Assembly: GCA_003665825.1 (NCBI GenBank)
Contig: QPFY01000011.1
Span: 682,001 to 746,000 of the forward strand
Length of the DNA stretch: 64,000 bases
Reading direction: 5' to 3'
Source: Microbotryum silenes-acaulis
Taxonomy: Eukaryota > Basidiomycota > Microbotryomycetes > Microbotryales > Microbotryaceae
Shown: piece by piece, positions 45,828 through 56,354 of the stretch
Numbering within the stretch: the first letter of the stretch is position 1
How the letters are laid out: each line of letters starts with the position of its first letter
Program-made: the position numbers and the translations under genes
The notes under the pieces: generated by a model
The model's input: only the letters and a program-made list of their open reading frames with translations
The model's database searches: none
Told to the model about the DNA's origin: nothing

Positions 45828-48389
45828 ATGTCGACCCGCCGCGTAGCACCCTATCTGAGCCCTTACATTTCGTTGATCCGGAGCCTGGTCACGCTCGAGA
45901 ATAGCAAACAGGTCAGTGGTTGTGTACGCCAGCAGTCGATCTTCGTATGCTGGCTCGCTGACATGTGGGGGATGACACGATGCGAATCATGTGTGCAGGT
46001 CGTGTTTTGGTGAGCACGAAAGTACAGCGGATCGTTTCAGAGGATGATGGTGTTGATATCGCTTCGCATGGCTCGTGCTACAGGTATGTGGTACAGCTGT
46101 ACGTGCTTCGCTTGGTGCGACACTTGCGAGCGACCGGCGTCGCCACGGCGGTGCATGAAACCTATGTGGCCACAGTCAAGGTCAGTGGCAGCCCACGATT
46201 TCACAAGTAACACCACATGGACCTTGACCCACCCGGTTGTGCTCTCCCAACAGCGTGGCTTCAAGCTCATGATCTACCTGATCCCCTCGGTCCGACGCAA
46301 GGTCCAAGGCGAACTTGACTCGGTCACGATCGACCTCGAGAAGAAGCTCGCTCCCAAATACGACAACCTACCCCCTCAGCATGCGCTGCCCTCAACTGGG
46401 CTGAGCAAAGACGAGGTCATCAAGACCCTCGAAGTGCATGGCAGTCTTCCAAATACCAAGTGGGAGAACGGCAGGGTTTCGGGAGCGGTGTACAATGGCA
46501 CGGTCGAGATGGGCGATATTTGGAGAGAGGCATTCGGCAGGTTCGAGGTCTCGAATCCGCTGCATGCCGATGTCTTCCCTGGCAAGTCCTCGTTGAAATT
46601 GTTTTCCAGGGGGATGGACAGGTCCGTTCGCTTACTCGGCCGTCCTTGAGAATCCAGGCGTGCGCAAGATGGACGCCGAGGTCGTCGCGATGTGCCTATC
46701 GCTGTTCAACTCGCCGCTGCCGACCTCGGCCGTCGATCAGAACGGCGGCGCAGGAACGACTACGTCGGGAGGGACTGAGAGTATCCTCATGGCGTGCAAG
46801 GCTTATCGTGATCGTGCCGCTGCTGAGCGCGGCATCACCTGCCCCGAGATGTAAGGCACCGCGCGTATACTAAAGCCCATCGATGACCCTTCTGGACTGA
46901 TTCGATGGTTGTACCGCACGGCGCCTACAGGATCGTGCCTGCTTCTGCCCACGCCGCATTCGACAAAGCCGCAAGCTACTTCAAGATCAAGATCCACCAC
47001 ATCCCCGTCGACACGGAAACGCGGAAAGTCAACATCAAGATGGTCAAACGCGCCATCAACCCCAACACGATCATGTTGGTCGGGTCGGCGGTGCGTTCAT
47101 GTGTTGTCCGAGCCGAGACTCCCGGCTAGCTTCTGATGGGCTGAATTTGCTTTTGCAGCCAAACTTTCCCGACGGCATCATCGACGACATCTCCGCCCTT
47201 TCGAAGCTCGCGATCAAGCACCAGCTCGGTCTCCACGTCGACTGCTGCCTCGGTTCTTTCCTCGTACCTTTCCTCGAACGAGCCGGCTACCCCGCCGAAC
47301 CGTTCGACTTCCGTGTACCCGGTGTGACGTCCATTTCGTGCGACACCCACAAATGTGAGATTCCCGCAGAACACTTCCTAGTTTGAAACGTTTGCTAATC
47401 GTTTCGTTCCGTGTTCGTTCTGCAGACGGCTTTGCACCAAAGGGCAGCTCCGTGAGTTACGCTGTTTCGGAGAAAGTACGGGTTTGGAGGCTCATGAAGA
47501 GCTATGGCTTCGCAGGTTATCATGTATCGATTCAAGGCGCTAAGACGGTATCAATACTCCGTCATGGGAGCCTGGGCAGGAGGAACGTGTGAGTACTCTC
47601 TGCTCGCGTAAAGACACAAGGGATAATGTTCTGATGTTCTAACGTATTTCTGGCGGAGCTGCTTAGACGCATCGCCTTCCATGGCCGGCTCTCGACCGGG
47701 AGCCATCATCGCCGGTGCGTGGGCGTCGATGATGAAGATGGGTATCGACGGATACACCGAATCGTGCCGCGAGATCGTCGGCGCGGCCAAGCGCATCGTC
47801 CAAGGCGTCTCGGAGATGGACGACCTCTACGTCCTCGGTGACCCTTTGGTCTCGGTCGTCGCCTTTTCGTCCAAGACGGTGTCGATTTACGAAGTCGGGG
47901 ATGTGATGAGCAAGAAGGGGTGGCATTTGAACGCTCTGCAGAGCCCACCGGCGCTGCATATCGCTTGTACGAGATTGACCGTCCCAGTCGTGGATGAGCT
48001 ATTGACGGACTTGAGGGAGGCGGTGGAGGAGGTCAAGTCGCAGGATAAACCCGGCGAGGGCTCGATGGTCATGCTTTGTGAGTGGACAAGTGGAGATTCA
48101 CGACGCCGCAATACCTTGCTGACGGTGGGTGGCTCTCCGTTATACCACAGATGGCTTGGGATCGTCAAGCGCGATTGGACCTGGACTCGTGGAGGAGATG
48201 GCCAGTCGATGTGAGTGGTCGATAACTCTCTAAATTTATGCTCTGGGGATGGCTCTTGACGCTTTCCGATTGTTGATGGCTTTGCCTCTCACAGACATGG
48301 ATGTGGTAAGTCGCTTGCCAATGAGGCTGCGGCCATAATTTTCGTGCTGAACTTCTTTTTGCCGCTTTCACCACCAGCTCTACGCCTGA
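45828..48389 (+). CDS. DPL1: sphingosine-1-phosphate lyase
   Basis: A PLP-dependent ER membrane enzyme that splits phosphorylated sphingoid bases into an aldehyde and phosphoethanolamine. A membrane segment ([18 protein letters not shown]) follows the N-terminus and needs an 11-base micro-exon at 45999-46009. Family motifs are [65 protein letters not shown] [11 protein letters not shown] and [10 protein letters not shown]. The PLP Lys lies in [16 protein letters not shown], followed by [12 protein letters not shown] and [16 protein letters not shown]. One intron (46582-46657) uses GC..AG borders. The last exons give [20 protein letters not shown] and end YMDVLYA at 48389. Confidence 0.95.
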
Positions 48390-49397
48390 CTCTACTCTCG
48401 TCTACACTCGCTTCATTGAGTCTAATTGAATCTATATTTTCCTCGCTTGTACCGTTGCAATCCCATATTATCTTTCACTTGGAAGACCTAGAGGGAAAAG
48501 TCGCAGACTTTTTGACGACAGCACACTTCGAAGGCAGCACACCTTCCAAACAAGCTACGGACCACAATCTCTATGGGAGCACAAAAAGGGCCGTTTAAAG
48601 AAGTCTTTTCGATAGTATCACAAGCTGGAACTTTTTCTGGGCATCACTCGCAGTTGCTCTTGCCGTACGTGCCCGTGACCGTGAGCCTCTGCGCTTCGAC
48701 ATCATACTTGATTAATGGGGATTCATAGGTCGGGGACCATCGAACAGTTTATTCCGGAGTGCATAGTGGAGGTTCAGCTTGCACTTGTAGCCTTGATCCG
48801 GTTGACGGAAAATATATTTGTAGACGACGGAAGGGGGGGGGGGGACAACGGGGGGCACAACGGCGTCGTACGAAAAACTTAGCTTGGCGCTGCCTCCTGC
48901 TTCAATCGCCTGTTCTGCCCGTGCCAAACGAGCGCAGCCACTTGATCGGGAGCAATTCCGTATAGCTCAGTCTGAGACTCGACCACGTCGAGTGTCAAAA
49001 GCGGAGGAGAGACTAGACGAGTTCCGATGCTTGCTTTGCCGCTTTTGCTGGCTGGGGGCTGGGTCGCCGGCGTGCCGCGTCCCGTCTGATGACGTCGGCC
49101 GCCTGCTCGAAATTCATGACGGCGCGCCGGTGAGTTGCTAGGCTCAAGCTAGGACTTGAATGCACCTCTTGAGAGTCAAATCAGATCTGCCATATTTGTA
49201 CCATAACACAAATGAACCCATTACACCAAGAAACTCTACTCATAGCGCCAACTTCACGAAAACCCGAGACATCATCCTGTCGCTGTCGGAACACGCCGCC
49301 GAGCCTACCGAAAAGCAAACTGGCACTAAAACACGTCCAAAGTCTGACTGCGTCTATAACCTCTCGCAAGTAAAACTTTGTACAGCTCATGTTTGAT
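48390..49397. other. intergenic region with a 12-base G run
   Basis: About 1 kb after DPL1. It contains an uninterrupted run of 12 G (48833-48844) and short AT-rich stretches. No gene, tRNA or recognised element was found. Confidence 0.5.
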
Positions 49398-49889
49398 TCA
49401 AAGTCCAAGTCGGCGGAACTCCTGGTCCATCACGCGGTCCTTCTCCAGCAGGTCGACAATTTTGCGCTCGGCGATGAGCTGCTCGCCTATCTCGACTCGA
49501 GTGATGTAGAGGATGTCGTCATCGGCGTCCGTCTCTTGGGGTACACGAGCGTCTTGTGATGCGCGGGAGGAAACGGACTCGTCCCTTGAGAAGGATAGCC
49601 AGGATTGGCGGTACGAAGGGGGAATTTCCGAGGGGGCGCCGGCGGCCGGTGGCGATCGCATTGCGACCAAGAGGTCGTGAGAGGACTGGACTAAGGTCGG
49701 GTTCGAGATGGGACGCCCTTTGGCAACATTTTTGGGGGAACGCGTGTTGGACTTGATGAAACCGATGAACGAGCCCGCATGTTTGCGGAGAACATTGCCG
49801 AGCGACCCCGTCGAAGGAATCAGGCTAGGCATAGCGGAGGGGTGGGCGAATTGGATGGGCCCGAAGAGAACCGGAGTGTATTGCGCCAT
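49398..49889 (-). CDS. orphan 163-residue protein, tandem paralogue 1
   Basis: An intronless open frame of 163 residues starting MAQYTPVLFGPIQFAHPS. I do not recognise the family. It is a clear paralogue of the 163-residue frame at 50656-51147: both share FAHPSAMPxLIPSTxSL near the N-terminus, a basic LRKxAxS segment, ISxPTLVxSSxD, YRQSWxSxSxD in the middle and MDQExRRxG at the C-terminus. The first ~110 residues are Ser/Pro-rich and probably disordered. The last ~40 (ITRVEIGEQLIAERKIVDLL onward) look helical or coiled coil. No signal peptide or membrane segment is seen. Conservation of both frame and length argues that it is a real gene. An upstream block is also shared between the copies. 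Confidence 0.72.
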   Translation of the reverse strand: MAQYTPVLFGPIQFAHPSAMPSLIPSTGSLGNVLRKHAGSFIGFIKSNTRSPKNVAKGRPISNPTLVQSSHDLLVAMRSPPAAGAPSEIPPSYRQSWLSFSRDESVSSRASQDARVPQETDADDDILYITRVEIGEQLIAERKIVDLLEKDRVMDQEFRRLGL

Positions 49890-50655
49890 GAGAGAGTGGA
49901 CAAGAGTTGGAGAATGGGTTCCTGAGGTTTTCAGTGACCCTAGTGATAGTTGTGAAGAAAAGAACGGGAGGGCACATCCTGCAAGGTGAAAACCTCGGTA
50001 CAGATCCTTCAGGTAGTGATCAAAGCACTGCAGACGATTTGATGAGGAAGTGAAGGTTGCGCTATGATGATCTTCGTTTCAGGAGACTTATGATCAGCGT
50101 GTGAAGGGCCCGGCGGTGAGCTATTAAGGGGGTTGATGAGGACTTGAAGGTGTCCCGGGTCCGGGGTCTCGGCTGACGCTTTGGCCCCCTGTCCATGCGC
50201 TGGAACAAAGGGCGGGCCGCTTATCAGGCTATCAGCAACCCGCATTTTCGAGGGCTGGCGAGTAAGAGTACTTGCCTCGATTTAAGGTCTATGGTCAAGC
50301 TAAACTGCAGCCAAGTCTTCGATCATAAAGAAGGATCGACGTGGAATGGAAGATCTCAGAATCTGATCCTTCACATCGGCCCAGTGGGGTTGCCCGGCGC
50401 CTCAACCGGCCCATCCCCACATAGCGCCTCTTCACCAGTGATACCAGCAGCTAAATGGCTACTTACACAAATTCACTCCGGAAAGTTGTACTCGATGAAT
50501 GAGGATGATGTGTCGGAAGTGCCGAAGCGAAAAGAGTCTTCCGCATTCCCTCGCGAACAATTTTAGTGAGGTGCACTTTGGGATCCGGGGTTTGAACAAC
50601 TTGGTTAATGCACAACAATTCAAAGCTATTTACAACAAAATAACCCTTGTTTCCC
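49890..50655. promoter_or_regulatory. upstream region of paralogue 1 with block shared by paralogue 2
   Basis: 766 bases. A 22-base block at 50036-50057 (GATTTGATGAGGAAGTGAAG and two more bases) recurs with one mismatch at 51320-51341 upstream of the second copy. It lies 147 and 173 bases from the respective start codons. It marks how far the duplicated unit extends, or is a retained promoter element. Confidence 0.55.
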
Positions 50656-51147
50656 TCAAAATCCCATCCTTCGCAATTCCTGGTCCATCAACGCGTCCTT
50701 TCGCACCATCTCGGCGACTTTTGCCTGCCTCCTCTCCTCTTCGAACGATTCGATCTGCCTCACGACGAAAGCGATCTTTTCACTGGTGCTTGGGGCGTCT
50801 TGGGCTTGAAAGAGAGTAGAGTCATCGCTTGAGCAGGACATCCACGATTGGCGGTAAAAAGGTTGGAGTGATGACGTGGTCGATTCGAACGAGCTCGTGC
50901 TCAGGGGTCGGGAGTGGGCATCGACTTGATGGTCTTGCGAAGAGTAGACCAATGTAGGTTTCGAGATGGAGTTCTTTTTGATAGACTTGGTCTCGTTGTT
51001 GCAGGAAGACTTGGATCGGATGGAAATGAGAGCCGAAGTTGCGCTCTTGCGAAGCTTGTGGCTGAGCGAGCTCGTCGAAGGGATCAGGCCGGGCATGGCC
51101 GAGGGGTGGGCAAAGTGGATGGAGCCGACGGGGGAGAAGTGAGCCAT
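50656..51147 (-). CDS. orphan 163-residue protein, tandem paralogue 2
   Basis: An intronless frame of exactly 163 residues, starting MAHFSPVGSIHFAHPSAMPG and ending LMDQELRRMGF. It matches the neighbour at 49398-49889 in order and spacing of all conserved blocks. The middle is Ser-rich (SRPLSTSSFESTTSSLQPF) and the end is a charged helix (VRQIESFEEERRQAKVAEMV). The N-terminal block is better conserved than the Ser-rich middle, as expected if it is functional. I know no domain that fits. It could be a lineage-specific regulatory or stress protein, but nothing in the sequence proves that. Confidence 0.72.
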   Translation of the reverse strand: MAHFSPVGSIHFAHPSAMPGLIPSTSSLSHKLRKSATSALISIRSKSSCNNETKSIKKNSISKPTLVYSSQDHQVDAHSRPLSTSSFESTTSSLQPFYRQSWMSCSSDDSTLFQAQDAPSTSEKIAFVVRQIESFEEERRQAKVAEMVRKDALMDQELRRMGF

Positions 51148-52106
51148 CTTGATGTTGTTTCGAGTGTAGTGAGTGAAGAAGGTTTGAAATGCTCAAGAGG
51201 GTTTGCTCGAGGTTGTGATGCAGAAGAAGGAGAAGAGTGATGGGATCACAAGCTTCCTTCTTATGCAGCAGCAGATCAGGTGGGCCTCCATCACGCAGTA
51301 ATCCGGTCGTTGGCGTACGGATTTGATGATGAAGTGAAGGTCGACCTCCTCCCAGCCGCGGATTTCAGACGGTCAGATTGGCGCGCCAATTCACGAGTTC
51401 CCGCGCGGGGGCGGCGCCGGCGCGATGAAGGCGTGAAGGGGCCTCTCCTGTTCGCTCCATTGACGACGCGCGGGACCTTGTTGAGAGAAGCGATCTCGCC
51501 CGAGGCCATTGTTTGTTATAAAAAGAAAACCTCTTCCCACACATCCACTTGATCTTTTTACTAAAACGAGCGGGCGCAAGTTCAATTTCCTTTTGTTGGC
51601 CCGCCCATTAGAAGTGCACAGAGTTTAAGCCTAGTAGAAATCTTCTGGAAAAGTCGGGAGATGCATTTAAGCACACTGGGTATGCCAGTAGTGTAGAACT
51701 CGTCGACTTTGCAATATGATCGACCATACCCACTGAACCCCCCTTGGATGTTGTCACAAAGATACGAGGCGACCCTTGGACGCCTGTAAAGACGCCCGGG
51801 GATCCTCGAAAGCCGCTTCGGTGATCGGTTTCAAAGGAGCGCGGTTTTGGCGACTTGGGGCGCTGTCAAAATGGCTCTCCCTTAGATAACGGGGCAAACG
51901 AAAAGTACCAATCACGACTTTCAACGCGGGCATGTTGCTGCTTACATCGGCAACGTCAGAACCATTGGCGCCATTCGATACTTAAAGATAGACCAGACTG
52001 AAAATACGCCCGTCAAACCTATCTAATACCCGTCTAAGTCCACGAGGGAGATAACACACGAGCAAAGCTGAGCCCGCTGGAGGCCAACACCGAACGCCCT
52101 TCGTCT
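51148..52106. other. intergenic region, includes decayed KDZ transposon fragment
   Basis: About 960 bases between paralogue 2 and transporter copy 2. The first 200 bases hold the shared upstream block of the paralogues. The segment 51631-51678 resembles part of the KDZ transposase gene further along. Nothing else was recognised. Confidence 0.5.
51631..51678 (-). repeat. short decayed fragment of a KDZ transposase gene
   Basis: On the minus strand this reads ..GTGTGCTTAAATGCATCTCC then CGACTTTTCCAGAAGATTTC.. It aligns with 58563-58608 of the KDZ gene (GTGCGTAACAGCATTCCCTC, CGACTTTTCCGAAGATTTC) over about 45 bases with small gaps. In the KDZ gene this is the segment right after the YDIGC motif. 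The fragment has lost its frame, so it looks like debris from an older related insertion. Confidence 0.5.
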
Positions 52107-54399
52107 TTAAACCTCGTTCATGATCCCGGCTTCGACTTCCTTGTGCTCGACCGTGCCCGTGTTCTTGGTAATGGCGTAAGCGTCCTTGGTGTCATGGTGC
52201 ATGTTCTCGGCGATGATGCGCTTCCTGAACGCGTTCGACTTAACGGGCGTCGAGTTGCGATACAAGATGTCGATTTGCTCGAGCGAGAGGCCCTGTGTGG
52301 ATGTAATCGAGTGTCAGCACCTGAGTTCAGAAAGGGGGTGGCTAGACAAAATAAAAAAGTGCCGGTAGGCTTACCCTGATTTCGGGAATGCAGAAGTAGG
52401 TGAAGATGATGCAAAAGACGCAGCATCCGCCCCAGATCCAAAAGACGTTGGACCCGAGACCAGCCGAGCCAGCGCCCGTGTCGACCAAGTAGGGCGTTGC
52501 ATAGCCCTACGTTGGATCAAACGGCGGTCAGTCACTCTCGATGATTTTGGTCAGCATTGTACTCACGATGGCAAAGTTCAAAAGCCAGTTGGAAGCGGTC
52601 GACATGGACATGCATTTGCCGCGGATTTGTTGGGCGTACAGCTCACTCGTGACAACTGTACAAATTCGCGGAAGGGGCGAACGATCAGTCAGCGCGAAGG
52701 CTCAGTCCCTGCCAAGAGTGCAAGAAAGCAACGCACCCCAGGCGATAGGACCCCAAGTAGCGGCGAAATGGCCAATGTTGATGCAGACGAAAGCGATGAG
52801 GACGCGTTGACCAGCCAAATTGTCCTTGGAGACGGCGAGACCAACGGCAGCGACGATGAGCTGGCACACGCACATGCCGAAGGCGCCGTAGAGGAGCATG
52901 CTGCGACGCCCCACCCGGTCAACCAGCAAGATACCCGGAATAGTCATGCCGACGTTTACGACGTTGGTCGCGATCGTAATGGTGAAGGGATTCTCGATGC
53001 CGGAGTTCTGGAAGAAGGCCGTGCCGTAGTAGAAGATGAAGTTGATGCCGGTGAGCTGCTGGAGGGCCTGGAGAGCGATGCCGGTCCAGGTCCGTAATCC
53101 GTTCTTGCCCTCGCCGTTGCGGAAGCAGTCGATGTAAGACGACCCACCGAGGGATCGCGCATGGCGGAGCGATGCCGCGATCTCGGTGAATTCTTCGTTG
53201 ACGGCCAGGGAATCGATATCGGTACCCATCACACGCGCCAGGGCGCGTTGCGCCTCTTCCTCCCTACCCCTCATGAGGAGCCATCGAGGCGATTCGGGCA
53301 AGACCAACAAGCCACCACCTAGGATGGCGGCCCAGATGAACTGCAGGCCGATTGGGATACGGTAGGCGGCTTCGCTGTTGATGCTCTTGGTGCGTTCAAC
53401 TACGATACTGGCCTGAAGAGATTGTGGGCACTCATCTGGATCAGCACCGCATTTCTCCAACAAACGCTTATACTGAGCGCACAGCTGACCCACAATTAGG
53501 AGACCGATCGTGATCATCCATTGGTAGCAACAGACAATACCACCTCGAATTGATTTGGGCGCGCATTCGGATTGATACAGAGGAACGAGGCAAGAAGTGC
53601 CGCCCTGCAAGATGATAATTAACGTCTCTCGTTACAGCGAGTGTTGCGTCAAAAGCAGGGTCTATTCGGCGACCTACCACTCCAATCCCCTGTGTGATCA
53701 AAGACAAGGGCCAAGTGTGTCAGCGCAGAGGGTTAGAGCCAATGGAAAAACAGAAGTAGTACTCACAGCGAAGACACGCCCGACAGTGAAAGGTCCGACA
53801 CTTGTGGCAGCGGTCTGCAGAGCGACACCAATGCAGAACCTAGATGTCATCAACAAGCTTTTGTCAATCCTCGCTCACCGTGTAGAGCACGAGAAGAGGT
53901 GACGTACAGTCCGAGGAAGACCATGATACCGAAGCGACGTCCCAAAAAGTCGCCTGAAGAAGAAGTAGCGAACGATGAGTGAATCGGGACAGATGTGCGT
54001 CATGCAGCGCCGAGCACGAACTCACCAGCCGGGTACGCGAGCAAAGCTCCGACGAAAGTACTACATGTAAGAGGGGACAGATTGAGCATCGAACTCGTTG
54101 GAACAGTAGTCCTAGCAAAAGAAGCCTACCCAGCCGACAAGATCGAAGTGATGAGGGCGTTGGTGCCGGAAGTGAGAACGTAGGGCGCCTTGGCCATGGT
54201 CGCGGGGTTCGTGTTAACGACGCCGAGGAGTTTGGCGAAGATAGGCATCTCCTTCACGCCCGAGATGTAGCCGGTGTCGTAACCAAACAGAAACCCACCG
54301 AAAGCGGCAAAGACAGTCCTGTGGTGTTATGATGACTCGCCCTCAGTGAGTCGCCTGAATTCAGCGAGTGATCGAATGAACCTACATGGCGACGCCCAT
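52107..54399 (-). CDS. MFS sugar transporter, copy 2
   Basis: A close paralogue of the transporter at 26488-28970, same strand and family. Matching phrases include GGTSCLVPLYQSECAPKSI, PESPRWLLM, QQLTGINFIFYYG, DRVGRRSM and PEIRGLSLEQIDILY; the last has Ile where copy 1 has Thr. The C-terminus is KEVEAGIMNEV. The position of copy 1's start codon is AGG here (54450 region), so translation must begin elsewhere. The best choice is ATG at 54399, giving a 14-base first exon MGVAM that joins TVFAAFGGFLFGYDTGYI-like sequence. This shortens the N-terminus by about 17 residues. An undetected upstream exon is the alternative. All later exons appear open, so the gene is probably functional. Confidence 0.85.
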
Positions 54400-56354
54400 C
54401 TTGCCCGGCTTTGGCCCCTGGCCGATGGGGTTGGGAACGGAAACCCTTTTGCGCCGAGTGTGAGAGTCGGCTCGAGTACTCTGGAGGCGGCGATGGGCGA
54501 GGACCAAGGTGGGGAGATAGAGGAGGTAGGTAGGTAGATGAGTGACTACCAAGTGCGTTCGTGGGGCTCCTCGTGAGGATGTTATGGGGAAACAAAAGGA
54601 GGGGAGTTCAAAGTTTCAAGTCGGACATCAACGCGTCAACGCGGCAACAGTTACAGCGCCGCCTGCCAGCCCGGCAACGTCGATGCGCAGCGGAGGATCT
54701 TCCATTGAAACTGTGAGCCATGCCGACATAGGTAACCCCATCGATAAAGATCGAGTGCCCAGATGATGCTAGGTAGTCTAACCTAAAATCTCGCGCATGC
54801 ACATGCTTGCCACTTGCTTGACGACATGATGTGAGTTTGGCCCGACGGATTCGGCCCGGAAGCCGCTCGCGGTGCCGCCGACGGCGATGCGCCCCTTCGA
54901 GGCTGCCGACGGGGCATGCCGTTAGGCGAGTTGGGATCTGCCCCAATTCCCCATTTGAACTGACAGCGAGGGTTACATTTTGTAACAGACCCCATCAAGC
55001 GGTGAAGAAGTCTGGAACCCAGTTCGGGAACTCGACCACGTGCACGCCAACAGCACCGGCGGGCTAGCGACCACTAGCGTAATTTCGGGGCGAAAACACA
55101 CCGGTGATTCTGTGATCAGTCAAGCGGCCGACGGCCGACGGCCAGCGGCCGGCCTGCACAGTCGCCCGAAAGAGGAGCCGAGCAGAACCGGGTGGGAAGG
55201 TGGGCGGTAGCGAAAATAAAAGTGTGGGACCTGTTCACGAGAAAGATCGATCTGCTGAAGTTGCTCGGTGGCCTGTTCTCGCCCTTTTCTGTTGTAGGCC
55301 CATAAGGTCGAGTTGAGACTCGAGAAAGCTGAATCGAATTGACGAGTGGAGCAATCGGAGGAGATACTAACCCCTTCCAGTTTCTGTTTGTGGTACTCTG
55401 TGCTTAGGTCTTCCCGTAATGTAGCTTTTGCTGCATTTTAATTTTCTTAGAGTCCTACCTCACCGGTTTTGAGGGGCATCGTCACGGAAGACCCGATAGA
55501 AACACGGCAACCATGTCGGAGGCGCGCGGTTGGCCGCGCAAATTGACTTTGCACGTTGTTGAAAAGAGCCATCCAAGGACGAGTGCTGCGCAAGATTTTT
55601 CTGTGGACGGAGTTTGAGGTCAGTCATGTCAGACTCAAATGCCTTTCCAAATCCACCGTACCTTGCAATCCCAGGGCTAACTTCACAACCTAACGTCGCT
55701 CGGTGCGCTCGTTGCGTTGTCAGAGTCCGTGCGCCCGCCTACAATTATAAGGATCTCCAACCCTCTTCTGCAAACAATCATTCATTCGCTCCTCCTATGC
55801 CTATAACACTTCTTCAAAACAAAATCACTGGTAGCATTACAACAGCTCCCATGCGCATGGCTGATCTCTCCAACCCGAACTTTCCTTGCCGTGCGGCGCT
55901 GAGCCGGGCTTGGTTCGGGTACGAAGTAAAGGTGCGTTTCTCGATGCAGCGCAGTATTGAAGTCGCCTCAAACGGCCTGACAGGACGACTTATCTGACTC
56001 CTAACGAGCACAGCGACGTTTGAGTCTTACTGATCTCATTCCATCTGTACTGAGAAGGTCCGACCCCAAGCTGGATGCTGCGCAGCGGACGCCGTTTCTG
56101 TAAGGTTATTTTCTCTGACCCAACAGCTTGGATCGGCTGTATCACATGCCTACAACATTGAAGAGCACGGTGTTCAGCTGGTGCAATACATACTCATGTA
56201 TTCAATTACAAAATGCGATTCATATGAAGTAGGTCAATCCAGATGGCCCGTTCGTAAATTCGCACTCCTTGCGCGATCACCCCTGGTTCTCATCTCCACT
56301 CTACTCGTCATCATTATCTTCCTCTTCTTCCTCATTCTCTTGGTCGCCCTCTTC
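54400..56354. other. 1.95 kb gene-free region upstream of transporter copy 2
   Basis: No gene can be supported. A GGCC-rich imperfect repeat (GGCCGACGGCCGACGGCCAG) lies around 55120-55155. A plus-strand open frame from 55626 has no recognisable domain. Part of the region should be the transporter promoter and part the 3' flank of the KDZ gene. Confidence 0.45.

Noticed and set aside
46582..46650. Reading through the GC..AG intron of S1P lyase as coding sequence
   Set aside because: It ends at a stop after ~20 unrelated residues and breaks the conserved [14 protein letters not shown] phrase.
48833..48844. Run of 12 G as a possible quadruplex or regulatory site
   Set aside because: A single homopolymer run in non-coding DNA; slippage is the simpler explanation.
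55626..55997. Plus-strand open frame of about 123 residues (MSDSNAFPNPPYLAIPG..)
   Set aside because: No domain, no splice pattern, no paralogue in the window; composition fits chance in GC-rich non-coding DNA.
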